Assembly (NCBI GenBank): GCA_022710665.1
Contig: JAKLGN010000022.1
Location: forward strand, 1 to 6,933
Direction of reading: 5' to 3'
DNA from: Methanoregula sp.
Lineage (GTDB): Archaea > Halobacteriota > Methanomicrobia > Methanomicrobiales > Methanospirillaceae
Length of the DNA: 6,933 bases
Shown here: piece after piece, positions 1-5,259 of the stretch
How the letters are laid out: each line of letters opens with the position of its first letter
Numbering within the stretch: the first letter of the stretch is position 1
Translations under genes and position numbers: made by a program
Notes under the pieces: generated by a model
The model's input: the letters and a program-made list of their open reading frames with translations, nothing else
The model's database searches: none
What the model was told of the DNA's origin: nothing

Positions 1-1776
1 ATCATTTACACCATCACCGGTCATTGCCACGACCTCGCCATTCGTTTTCAGGGCATCGACGATATGGAGTTTCTGCTCGGGAACAACACGGGCAAACAGG
101 GTGAAACCGGCGATATGCTGCCTGAGTTCCGCACTCGTCATCGCATCCAGCTCCGCGCCGGTTATACAGCGATCGGCACCTTCGAGACCGATCTGCCGGG
201 CAATATTCATTGCAGTGAGGGGGTAGTCCCCGGTTATCATAACCACCCGGATTCCCGCAGAATAACATTCACTGATCGCTTCTTTTACCTGTGGCCGGAC
301 CGGATCGGCAAATCCGACAAGACCGAGAAAGTTGAAGGGGAAATCGTGCTGTTCCCCGGGAAGCTGCGGGTGGGTGAACGAGGCTTTTGCCACGCCCAGC
401 ACCCGGAGCCCTTCGGAGGCCATGATATCGATCTGTTCGTCGAGTGCCTGCATCTGTGCCGTATCGAAATGGCAGAGATCAGCAATCGCCTCAGGCGCAC
501 CTTTTGTCGCGATGATGTAGTCTTTCCCATCCGGTGACCGCCAGACATTGGACATGGCGAGGAGATCCGTGGCAAGCGGGTATTCCTGGATGAGTTCCCA
601 GTTCCGGTGGATATGTTCGGTCATTCCGAAATCCCCGTCCTTGAGCCGGAACAGTGCCCGTTCCATCGGGTCAAACGGGTCTTTTTTACTGGCGAGAATG
701 GAATATTCAGCTACTTCATGGCAGATCTCCGGAACAGTGTTGGTTCGTCCTGTACCCTGACTGCACATCTGTCCGCCGGCAAAATATTTCTGGACCGACA
801 TGCGGTTCTCGGTGAGCGTGCCGGTCTTGTCCACGCAGAGTACGGTTGCGGTACCCAGGGATTCAATGGCAGATACCTGACGGGTGAGCACGTTTTTCCG
901 GGAGATCCTCCATGCGCCGAGTGCGAGAAATACGGTCAGTACAACGGGGAACTCTTCCGGGAGGATTGCCATGGCAAGCGTGATGCCGGCAAGGAACCCG
1001 TCAAGCCAGTTTCCACGGCTCAGACCATAGATAACAACGGTTATAACGCACAGGAAAAGGCCGACAAGCGCAACGGTCCGGACAATCCCTGCGATCTCCG
1101 TTTTCAGCCGGGTGTCGCCCCGCCCGACCGTCTCCAGGACAGCACCGATCTTCCCCATCTCGGTGCGGGGTCCCGTTTGTGTTACCTCGGCAAGCCCCTG
1201 GCCCTGCACAACGAGCGTGCCAGAGAAGACCATAGGCTGGTCGTCGCCGCCAGGCCGGCCGGCGCGTATTTCCCCGCTCCAGGGAATTTTCCGGACCGGG
1301 ACAGATTCCCCGGTCAGGAGGGATTCGTCCAGAAGCATGTTATTGGAAAACAAAAGGATGCCGTCAGCCGGCACGCGGTCACCTTCCGCAAGAAGGAGCA
1401 TATCGCCACAGACAACCTCGCGCCCGGGGATCCGTTGTTGTTCGCTGTCCCGTATGACAAGTGCCCGCGGACTGGAGAGGTTCCGCAGCGCCTCCAGCGC
1501 CCGCTCGGTCTTCTGCTCCTGGTAGACCGTTATACCTATAACGAGCATGACAAAACTCATCAGCATAATGGCCTCTGCGAGATCCCCGAGGATAAAATAA
1601 ATGAGCCCGCTCGTGACAAGCAGGATAAACATCGGTTCGTGAACAATGTCTAAAATTATCCGGAAGATGTTGCGTTGTTTCGATTCGGGAAGTTCGTTAT
1701 ATCCTTCGGTCCGGAGTTTCTCGGCCGCTTCCTTGCCGGACAGGCCGGCAACCGAATCGATATCGAAGAGAGTCAT
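1..1776 (-). CDS. P-type cation-transporting ATPase (P2-like), 3' end cut by window edge
   Basis: This is an ATP-driven cation pump of the plasma membrane. The 592 codons in the window read without interruption. Landmarks are an N-terminal cation-ATPase domain (GLSGKEAAEKL, residues 11-21), TM1-TM2 at about 48-84, the actuator TGES at 155-158, TM3-TM4 at about 231-284 with PEEFP at 273-277, the phosphorylation motif DKTGT with D316, KGAPE at 425-429, DPVR at 491-494, MITGD at 513-517 and the hinge TGDGVND at 586-592, where the window ends. TM5-TM10 are therefore missing. There is no CPC motif and no N-terminal metal-binding domain, so it is not a heavy-metal P1B pump. The layout is that of the SERCA/PMCA/H+ group, but PEEFP replaces the usual PEGLP-type sequence, so the ion is uncertain (calcium is the default guess). 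The ATG at 1776 has no clear Shine-Dalgarno sequence. The HPPD-like gene lies 141 bases upstream on the same strand. Confidence 0.95.
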   Translation of the reverse strand, partial: MTLFDIDSVAGLSGKEAAEKLRTEGYNELPESKQRNIFRIILDIVHEPMFILLVTSGLIYFILGDLAEAIMLMSFVMLVIGITVYQEQKTERALEALRNLSSPRALVIRDSEQQRIPGREVVCGDMLLLAEGDRVPADGILLFSNNMLLDESLLTGESVPVRKIPWSGEIRAGRPGGDDQPMVFSGTLVVQGQGLAEVTQTGPRTEMGKIGAVLETVGRGDTRLKTEIAGIVRTVALVGLFLCVITVVIYGLSRGNWLDGFLAGITLAMAILPEEFPVVLTVFLALGAWRISRKNVLTRQVSAIESLGTATVLCVDKTGTLTENRMSVQKYFAGGQMCSQGTGRTNTVPEICHEVAEYSILASKKDPFDPMERALFRLKDGDFGMTEHIHRNWELIQEYPLATDLLAMSNVWRSPDGKDYIIATKGAPEAIADLCHFDTAQMQALDEQIDIMASEGLRVLGVAKASFTHPQLPGEQHDFPFNFLGLVGFADPVRPQVKEAISECYSAGIRVVMITGDYPLTAMNIARQIGLEGADRCITGAELDAMTSAELRQHIAGFTLFARVVPEQKLHIVDALKTNGEVVAMTGDGVND

Positions 1777-1830
1777 GGTGTCGTTGTCTGGAAATGTGGA
1801 AGACGGTAACTGACAGTCGGTCTGCTATCC

Positions 1831-1840
1831 TTTAACAATT
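1831..1840 (-). promoter_or_regulatory. Possible TATA box of the P-type ATPase gene
   Basis: On the minus strand the gap between the HPPD-like gene and the ATPase contains AATTGTTAAA about 55-65 bases before the ATPase ATG. A start site about 25 bases downstream would leave a leader of roughly 30 bases. The match to the archaeal TATA consensus is poor. Co-transcription from the upstream gene is an alternative, since no minus-strand T-run follows that gene. Confidence 0.22.
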
Positions 1841-1917
1841 TGGTATGATGTGCCGGATGCTGACTTTCGGGAATCTGCATGATGGGACTTACCGGGTATG
1901 ACCCGTTACCCCCCGGT

Positions 1918-3024
1918 TCACTGCCACCCTGTTGCTTCGGTCAGTTTCCCGACATTGCTCCGCGTAAAGAAACCTTCAAAGCCGCCATAGCGTTGGATGT
2001 ACTCGTTGATAATCAGCGTGTTCTGTGACGGGACGGAAAAGATCTGCCTGAGTCCTTCCTCCTCGGATCCGACGAGATCGAGGAGGAACTCCATTCCGTC
2101 TTTTTTCAGGCTGTCAATCGTCGCTTCAATCCTCTCCGTCCGGAAAGCCATATGGTGGACACGGGTCCCGTAATTCCGTATGAACCTCTCGGTCGGCCCG
2201 GACTCCCCGTCCGTTGTATACGGGGTAATCCCGGACGTGAATACCATGGCAAAATCTTCCGGCTGGCGCCGTGCCACACTGGTGATCGAGTTGAGGGATT
2301 TCACGTGAACAGCGAAGTCATAGTGATAATTGGTAAGGCTGATGAACTCGAGAATCGCGGCGGTCCGTTCCTGTGCCCGAACCCGCGTCGCCGTATGGTC
2401 GAGCACACCGATATTATCGAGAGAGGGAAAATCCGGTTTTTTCAGGACCGAAAAAACCTTATCTGCACCCCTTGGGAGATATGACCGCTCCGCACCTTTC
2501 CATTCGATAAACCCAAGGGAATTACCGGTGAACCGTGAAGGCACCGTCTGGATGAAAGAGCAGCAGGCCGATTCCACAGGTTCCGGTGTGAGGAACTGCA
2601 CGTTTCTGGCTTTCTGGATCCTGACATACTCCTGTATGTCCGGCGTGGCGAAGACAAACGTCTCAAGCCGTGTGTCCGGCAGGGTGGCGGTCATCCGGGA
2701 TTTGTTGATCGTTCTGAAAGGATTGGGGCTCACGCCCCGCGAGCGGACGATAAGTGACGCGGATCCGGGTCTCCCGAGAACATACCCCTTTGCATTACCC
2801 TGTGTGTATGCCTCCGTGCAGGAGTGGCCGGTGTACCGCAGCAGTTCGTTCACTGCGGGAACAACCCGGCCGGGTTCGGTGGTGATGATGACCGCATCGA
2901 GCCCGAGGACAAGCCCTTCGAGCCCCGCCTGCATCCTTTCCCCCGGAACCAGCGACGTTCTTTTTATCAGCTCCTCCTCTTCCCGGGCGAGAGGCCCGGT
3001 GAGTGCATCGTTGGGTACCGTCAT
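1918..3024 (-). CDS. HPPD-like double-VOC metalloenzyme (4-hydroxyphenylpyruvate dioxygenase family)
   Basis: This 368-residue protein resembles 4-hydroxyphenylpyruvate dioxygenase, a non-heme Fe(II) enzyme that turns 4-hydroxyphenylpyruvate into homogentisate with O2. An N-terminal VOC half spans about 36-175. The catalytic half starts at VLDHTATRV (207-215). The expected metal ligands are visible: H210, H291 (in VHHMAF) and E341 (in NEYIQR). QIF at 327-329 matches the LQIF signature near the active site, and GGFEGFFTRSNVGKL (347-361) matches the C-terminal gate helix. Two features differ from known HPPDs. H291 to E341 is 50 residues instead of about 82, so a segment of about 30 residues is missing. 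The conserved INEP with its substrate-contacting Asn reads ITPY (266-269). The substrate is therefore unproven. An in-frame TGA four codons upstream and an AGGTGA site fix the ATG as start. The cell is probably anaerobic, which makes a dioxygenase role doubtful. Confidence 0.85.
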   Translation of the reverse strand: MTVPNDALTGPLAREEEELIKRTSLVPGERMQAGLEGLVLGLDAVIITTEPGRVVPAVNELLRYTGHSCTEAYTQGNAKGYVLGRPGSASLIVRSRGVSPNPFRTINKSRMTATLPDTRLETFVFATPDIQEYVRIQKARNVQFLTPEPVESACCSFIQTVPSRFTGNSLGFIEWKGAERSYLPRGADKVFSVLKKPDFPSLDNIGVLDHTATRVRAQERTAAILEFISLTNYHYDFAVHVKSLNSITSVARRQPEDFAMVFTSGITPYTTDGESGPTERFIRNYGTRVHHMAFRTERIEATIDSLKKDGMEFLLDLVGSEEEGLRQIFSVPSQNTLIINEYIQRYGGFEGFFTRSNVGKLTEATGWQ

Positions 3025-3033
3025 TTCCTCGAT

Positions 3034-3039
3034 TCACCT
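3034..3039 (-). promoter_or_regulatory. Ribosome binding site of the HPPD-like gene
   Basis: The minus strand reads AGGTGA, then nine bases, then the ATG at 3024. Its TGA is also the in-frame stop that closes the reading frame upstream, so no longer protein is possible. It matches the archaeal Shine-Dalgarno GGTGA. Confidence 0.75.
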
Positions 3040-3065
3040 GTAATGGAGTGATGCACGGGATCGGG

Positions 3066-3091
3066 GATAAAAATAGTGAAATGAATAAAAA
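3066..3091 (-). promoter_or_regulatory. Promoter region of the HPPD-like gene
   Basis: Two AT-rich minus-strand stretches lie here: TTTTTATT at 3091-3084 and ACTATTTTTATC at 3077-3066. Either could serve as an archaeal TATA box. With a start site about 25 bases downstream they give leaders of about 36 or 20 bases, both including the AGGTGA site. The choice between them cannot be made from the sequence. Confidence 0.4.
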
Positions 3092-3098
3092 CGGCTCT

Positions 3099-3119
3099 GG
3101 AGAAAACCTCATATTCTCC
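3099..3119. promoter_or_regulatory. Inverted repeat GGAGAA-N9-TTCTCC, possible operator
   Basis: A perfect 6-base inverted repeat (3099-3104 and 3114-3119) with a 9-base spacer sits just upstream of the TATA-like stretches of the HPPD-like gene. Size and place fit binding of a dimeric regulator. With such short arms chance is a real alternative. Confidence 0.3.
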
Positions 3120-3136
3120 CCATTATTGATCCCCTT

Positions 3137-3170
3137 GCGCCATCCCGGCCCCCATCGGGGCTCAAGGCGC
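3137..3170. repeat. GC-rich nested inverted repeat
   Basis: GCGCC (3137-3141) can pair with GGCGC (3166-3170), and inside it CCCC (3150-3153) with GGGG (3157-3160) around an ATC loop. A second pairing, CCTTG (3133-3137) with CAAGG (3163-3167), competes with the first. It contains the decamer GGGGCTCAAG (3157-3166), which recurs at 3258-3267. Function is unknown. It is not followed by a T-run, so it is not an obvious terminator. Confidence 0.35.
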
Positions 3171-3238
3171 ATTGCGATAGAATTTTCCCTGTTCACCGGG
3201 GAAATTGTAAAAACGTTCTTTCGTGATTATCGTAATGC

Positions 3239-3284
3239 GGGGGCTGCCACAGCGGCTGGGGCTCAAGCGTGAGCGAAAGCCCCC
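3239..3284. repeat. GC-rich stem-loop with two competing 5' arms
   Basis: GGGGGCT (3239-3245) is complementary over seven bases to AGCCCCC (3278-3284). The same 3' arm can instead pair with GGGGCT (3258-3263). If the inner arm is used, the freed outer sequence can form GCTG-CCA-CAGC (3243-3253). The decamer GGGGCTCAAG at 3258-3267 repeats the one at 3157. It lies in the gap between two divergent genes and may be a palindromic intergenic repeat or part of a structured RNA. No coding potential is seen. Confidence 0.4.
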
Positions 3285-3314
3285 GGGAGCGCCTGCCCGA
3301 TGATTTCTCCAGAG

Positions 3315-3326
3315 CTATAAAAAACG
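3315..3326 (+). promoter_or_regulatory. Strong TATA-like box CTATAAAAAACG
   Basis: TATAAAAAA at 3316-3324 is the best archaeal TATA match in the window. A start site about 25 bases downstream would fall near 3345, giving the membrane protein gene at 3460 a leader of about 115 bases that contains the hairpin at 3376-3402. It could instead drive a small RNA. No start codon with a good ribosome site follows directly. Confidence 0.4.
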
Positions 3327-3375
3327 ATCCCGTTGGGACCTCGCCCCGCCATCAGTATCTCCTCTTTCAGGAAAC

Positions 3376-3402
3376 GGAACTTCCGGTATCTCCGGATCTT
3401 CC
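3376..3402. promoter_or_regulatory. Imperfect hairpin upstream of the membrane protein gene
   Basis: GGAA (3376-3379) pairs with TTCC (3399-3402) and TCCGG (3382-3386) with CCGGA (3392-3396), with a 2x2 internal loop and the terminal loop TATCT (3387-3391). It lies between two TATA-like boxes (3315 and 3412), so it would be either an operator for the nearer promoter or a leader hairpin for the farther one. Function is inferred from position only. Confidence 0.35.
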
Positions 3403-3411
3403 ATCCATGGC

Positions 3412-3453
3412 TAAATACTATGTAGCGAGACGCACAATTTATTATCAAGGTGA
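3412..3453 (+). promoter_or_regulatory. Proximal promoter and ribosome binding site of the membrane protein gene
   Basis: TAAATACT at 3412-3419 is a possible TATA box about 45 bases before the ATG. AGGTGA at 3448-3453 is a good Shine-Dalgarno site with six bases to the ATG at 3460, which decides that start. The site is much clearer than the TATA box. Confidence 0.55.
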
Positions 3454-3459
3454 ATTTTA

Positions 3460-4041
3460 ATGCGACATGCCCGGGAACCTACCTACTCCTTTGTCATCCT
3501 GACCTTCGTTCTTATCCTTGTCAATACCGCACTCGCGTGGCTATCGGTGAAGTTCATTCCCGCCGGCACCGGCGGTATCACCCTTATCTATTTCGCGGTC
3601 ACCTTCATGATCCTTTTTGCACTCTGGTTCGGTGCCTACGGTGCGATTGCAGCATATGTTGGCACGCTTCTCGGAGGTGTGCTCAGTAGGGAAGGTCTCC
3701 TGCAACACCCGGAGATCGCCATCATCTGGGCAGTGGCCGGGCTTCTGCAGGCACTCATTCCCCTTGTTGCCGTCCGGATATTCGAGGCCGACCTCCGGCT
3801 GAAAAACCGGCGGGACTGGACAATCGTCCTCCTCTTCGGTGTCCTGATCAACAACCTTGTCGGTGCAGCATGGGGAGTGTTCACCCTCTCGCTACTCGGG
3901 CCCGTGAATATCGCCGGTGCTTTTTCCACCTGGCTTGTCGGAAACATCATCATCACGATCCTGATCGTACCGCTGGCGCTCCGGTTTCTCACGGAAAAAG
4001 TCCAGAAGTCAAAACTTTTTGTAAAGAAGTACTGGGATTGA
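3460..4041 (+). CDS. Six-helix integral membrane protein, ECF S-component/MASE1-like in appearance
   Basis: I do not recognise this 193-residue protein with certainty. It has about six hydrophobic segments: 10-31, 40-58, 60-75, 86-107, 120-147 and 153-176. Between them are a Gly-rich turn (FIPAGTGG, 32-39), a WFGAYGAIAAYVGTLLGG stretch (56-73) and a charged loop (EADLRLKNRRDW, 109-120). The tail (EKVQKSKLFVKKYWD, 179-193) is basic and so probably cytoplasmic. The size, six helices, and Gly/Pro pattern fit a substrate-binding S component of an ECF-type vitamin or metal transporter, or a free-standing MASE1-type sensor membrane domain (compare WLVGNIIITILIVPLALRF, 158-176). No ATPase or T component gene is adjacent, so any energising module would be elsewhere. 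The ATG follows AGGTGA at six bases. The gene ends in convergence with the channel gene. Confidence 0.85.
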   Translation: MRHAREPTYSFVILTFVLILVNTALAWLSVKFIPAGTGGITLIYFAVTFMILFALWFGAYGAIAAYVGTLLGGVLSREGLLQHPEIAIIWAVAGLLQALIPLVAVRIFEADLRLKNRRDWTIVLLFGVLINNLVGAAWGVFTLSLLGPVNIAGAFSTWLVGNIIITILIVPLALRFLTEKVQKSKLFVKKYWD

Positions 4042-4080
4042 ATCCCCGGCATTTCATTTTTCCTGCCGTTCCTCTCTTCA

Positions 4081-4087
4081 TTTTTTT
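4081..4087 (+). terminator. T-run terminator after the membrane protein gene
   Basis: Seven T residues at 4081-4087, with a five-T run at 4057-4061 before it, lie 16-46 bases past the stop codon. Archaeal RNA polymerase stops at such T-runs without a hairpin. The last T belongs to the stop codon of the convergent channel gene. Confidence 0.5.
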
Positions 4088-4713
4088 CACGGTGACAGCA
4101 GTCGGCGCAGCAGGTACGTTCCCCCCAGGAGAGCGAAATAGACCAGAAGGGAGGCCGGCGTGTTGAAGAAGCAGAGTATCCCGCCGATGACGGCAACCGC
4201 CGGCACCAGCATGGAGCGGCAGAACCATGCGTGTACGATCGCTTTTTCCGGTACCGGGTCACAGAGATGCTCATGCCGGCGTATGTGGTGCCACTGGAGG
4301 GAGAACAGGAGACCGACAATGAACATGTTGGCATGAAAGAGGAGTACCGCGTCCCTCACCGACGGGTAGTCGCCTGCGAGATCGGTTGAGAACGGTACAA
4401 AGACGATGGTGATCAGGATCAGGATGTTGATCCACAAAAGGGCCGGATCGATATTATGGACGAAATGGAACTGACGGTGGTGGCCCAGCCAGAACAGGGT
4501 GAGGACAAGGAAGGCAACGATGAAGAGGAAGACCTGGGGGATGAGGCTCTCTATCATAGAGGGAAGGACTGCAACGGCCAGGGTCTCCTGCGGCCGGGGC
4601 GGGCTTATCCCCAGCACAAGAATGGTCATCGCGATTGCAAAAATCCCGTCTATCAGGGTCTCCAGCCGGTTTTTGGAGATGTGGTATTCCGGATCTTCTG
4701 CCTGTCCCGCCAT
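4087..4713 (-). CDS. TMEM175/DUF1211-family potassium channel subunit
   Basis: This 208-residue membrane protein has about six hydrophobic segments and belongs to the TMEM175 family, whose prokaryotic members assemble as tetramers and conduct K+. TM1 carries the family pattern R16-x5-D22-GIFAIAMTILVL (23-34). Family signatures follow: FWLGHHRQF (74-82), D89, W94, N96 and VPFSTDL (106-112). The usual RxxxFSD reads RLETLID (16-22), so Phe and Ser are Leu and Ile here. If aligned to the bacterial channel, I27 takes the place of the filter leucine and T30 that of the filter threonine. The frame is open up to 5025, but the upstream part (for example the 37 residues from an ATG at 4824) is not family-like. 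The ATG at 4713 leaves a normal 15-residue lead before R16. No Shine-Dalgarno site is seen, so the transcript may be leaderless. It converges with the gene at 3460. Confidence 0.88.
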   Translation of the reverse strand: MAGQAEDPEYHISKNRLETLIDGIFAIAMTILVLGISPPRPQETLAVAVLPSMIESLIPQVFLFIVAFLVLTLFWLGHHRQFHFVHNIDPALLWINILILITIVFVPFSTDLAGDYPSVRDAVLLFHANMFIVGLLFSLQWHHIRRHEHLCDPVPEKAIVHAWFCRSMLVPAVAVIGGILCFFNTPASLLVYFALLGGTYLLRRLLSP

Positions 4714-5110
4714 ATTTAATCTATTTTTTTGCCAAGGGATTTGAATCTCACGCCATCTGTCCTGCAGGAATGGGGCAACCAGCCCTTTGTATACCCGTTC
4801 TTTTTCAGCTGCCTGCCTCTTCATGTACACAATGCAGAGCATTCCGGAGGTGTACCGGGATGCGGATTTACCGGGCCGTGCCCCGTGATGTGAGGATGAT
4901 CTGGCCGGAATGCAAAGGCGCGGACCGCGCCCACAGGTGGAACTCGCCACTGACCCATTCAGGATATCGTAGAGATTCGTGGAGAGTGTCAGGAAACGGG
5001 GGATGGATAATTCTCCGGACGGCACGATTCCATGAGCAATACTGCAGCGGAGTATCTTGCACCGGTAACCTTGTCGGGATGGCGGAGCCCGGCAATGAGC
5101 CCGCGGTCAG

Positions 5111-5160
5111 TGACCCTCTTTTGGAGAGTCAGCGATATCGCGGATGATACCCGCGGGATA
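5111..5160. repeat. Two adjacent stem-loops
   Basis: The first hairpin pairs TGAC (5111-5114) with GTCA (5128-5131) and CTC (5116-5118) with GAG (5124-5126), with one C-A mismatch and the loop TTTTG. The second pairs TATC-GCGG (5136-5143) with CCGC-GATA (5151-5154 and 5157-5160), with a bulged GG and a 7-base loop. They are separated by four bases and lie about 100 bases before the flavoprotein start. A role as structured RNA or as protein-binding sites is possible but not shown. Confidence 0.35.
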
Positions 5161-5218
5161 CCGACACAAAGGTGAATAGTTGCCTTACGCCAATGAACAC
5201 AGCGCCCCAGGGCACACC

Positions 5219-5254
5219 TTTATTGTCTGGTGAACGCACCTTTCCATGGTGATC
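5219..5254 (+). promoter_or_regulatory. Possible TATA box and ribosome binding site of the flavoprotein gene
   Basis: TTTATTG at 5219-5225 is TATA-like, about 38 bases before the ATG. This would give a short leader of about 13 bases. GGTGATC at 5248-5254, five bases before the ATG at 5260, is a full Shine-Dalgarno site. It decides this start against the in-frame GTG at 5230. Confidence 0.55.
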
Positions 5255-5259
5255 CAACC

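Larger units (their letters stand above)
4714..5259. other. Intergenic region without a convincing gene
   Basis: These 546 bases separate the divergent channel and flavoprotein genes. Open frames on both strands here have odd residue composition, lack ribosome sites and resemble no family I know. One minus-strand frame without a start codon crosses about 5020-5170 and could be a decayed fragment, but it has no recognisable motif. The left part, next to the channel gene, is AT-rich (seven T at 4724-4730). GTATAC at 4789-4794 is TATA-like. The right part holds two stem-loops (5111-5160) and the leader of the flavoprotein gene. Confidence 0.5.

Noticed and set aside
607..1653. Long plus-strand open frame (348 codons) opposite the ATPase gene
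   Set aside because: It is antisense to an unbroken P-type ATPase frame with all catalytic motifs. Its own translation has biased composition and no recognisable domain.
1893..1905. Short hairpin CGGGT-ATG-ACCCG after the HPPD-like gene as a terminator
   Set aside because: The stem is only five pairs and no T-run follows on the minus strand, so it does not fit an archaeal terminator.
2330..3043. Plus-strand open frame (237 codons) opposite the HPPD-like gene
   Set aside because: It is Ser/Arg-rich, typical of an antisense shadow, with no ribosome site or family resemblance. The minus-strand gene explains the region.
3137..3284. CRISPR-like repeat pair
   Set aside because: Only a ten-base motif recurs, at non-regular spacing, with no further copies in series and no cas genes in the window.
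3263..3460. Two opposing small open frames (61 and 63 codons) in the divergent gap
   Set aside because: Neither has a ribosome binding site or a recognisable motif. They overlap the GC-rich repeat, the TATA box and the hairpin, which are better explained as regulatory sequence.
4714..5025. N-terminal extension of the channel gene up to an ATG at 5025
   Set aside because: The frame is open but the extra 104 residues are not like TMEM175 proteins, contain no domain and have no ribosome site. The ATG at 4713 gives the usual length.
4635..5147. Plus-strand open frame (170 codons) overlapping the channel gene and the gap after it
   Set aside because: It starts inside the channel gene on the other strand, has many Cys/Arg/Pro residues with no motif, and lacks a ribosome site.
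5230..5259. Upstream in-frame GTG start for the flavoprotein
   Set aside because: The ATG at 5260 has GGTGATC at ideal spacing and begins right at the first strand of the flavin fold. The extension would span the ribosome site itself.
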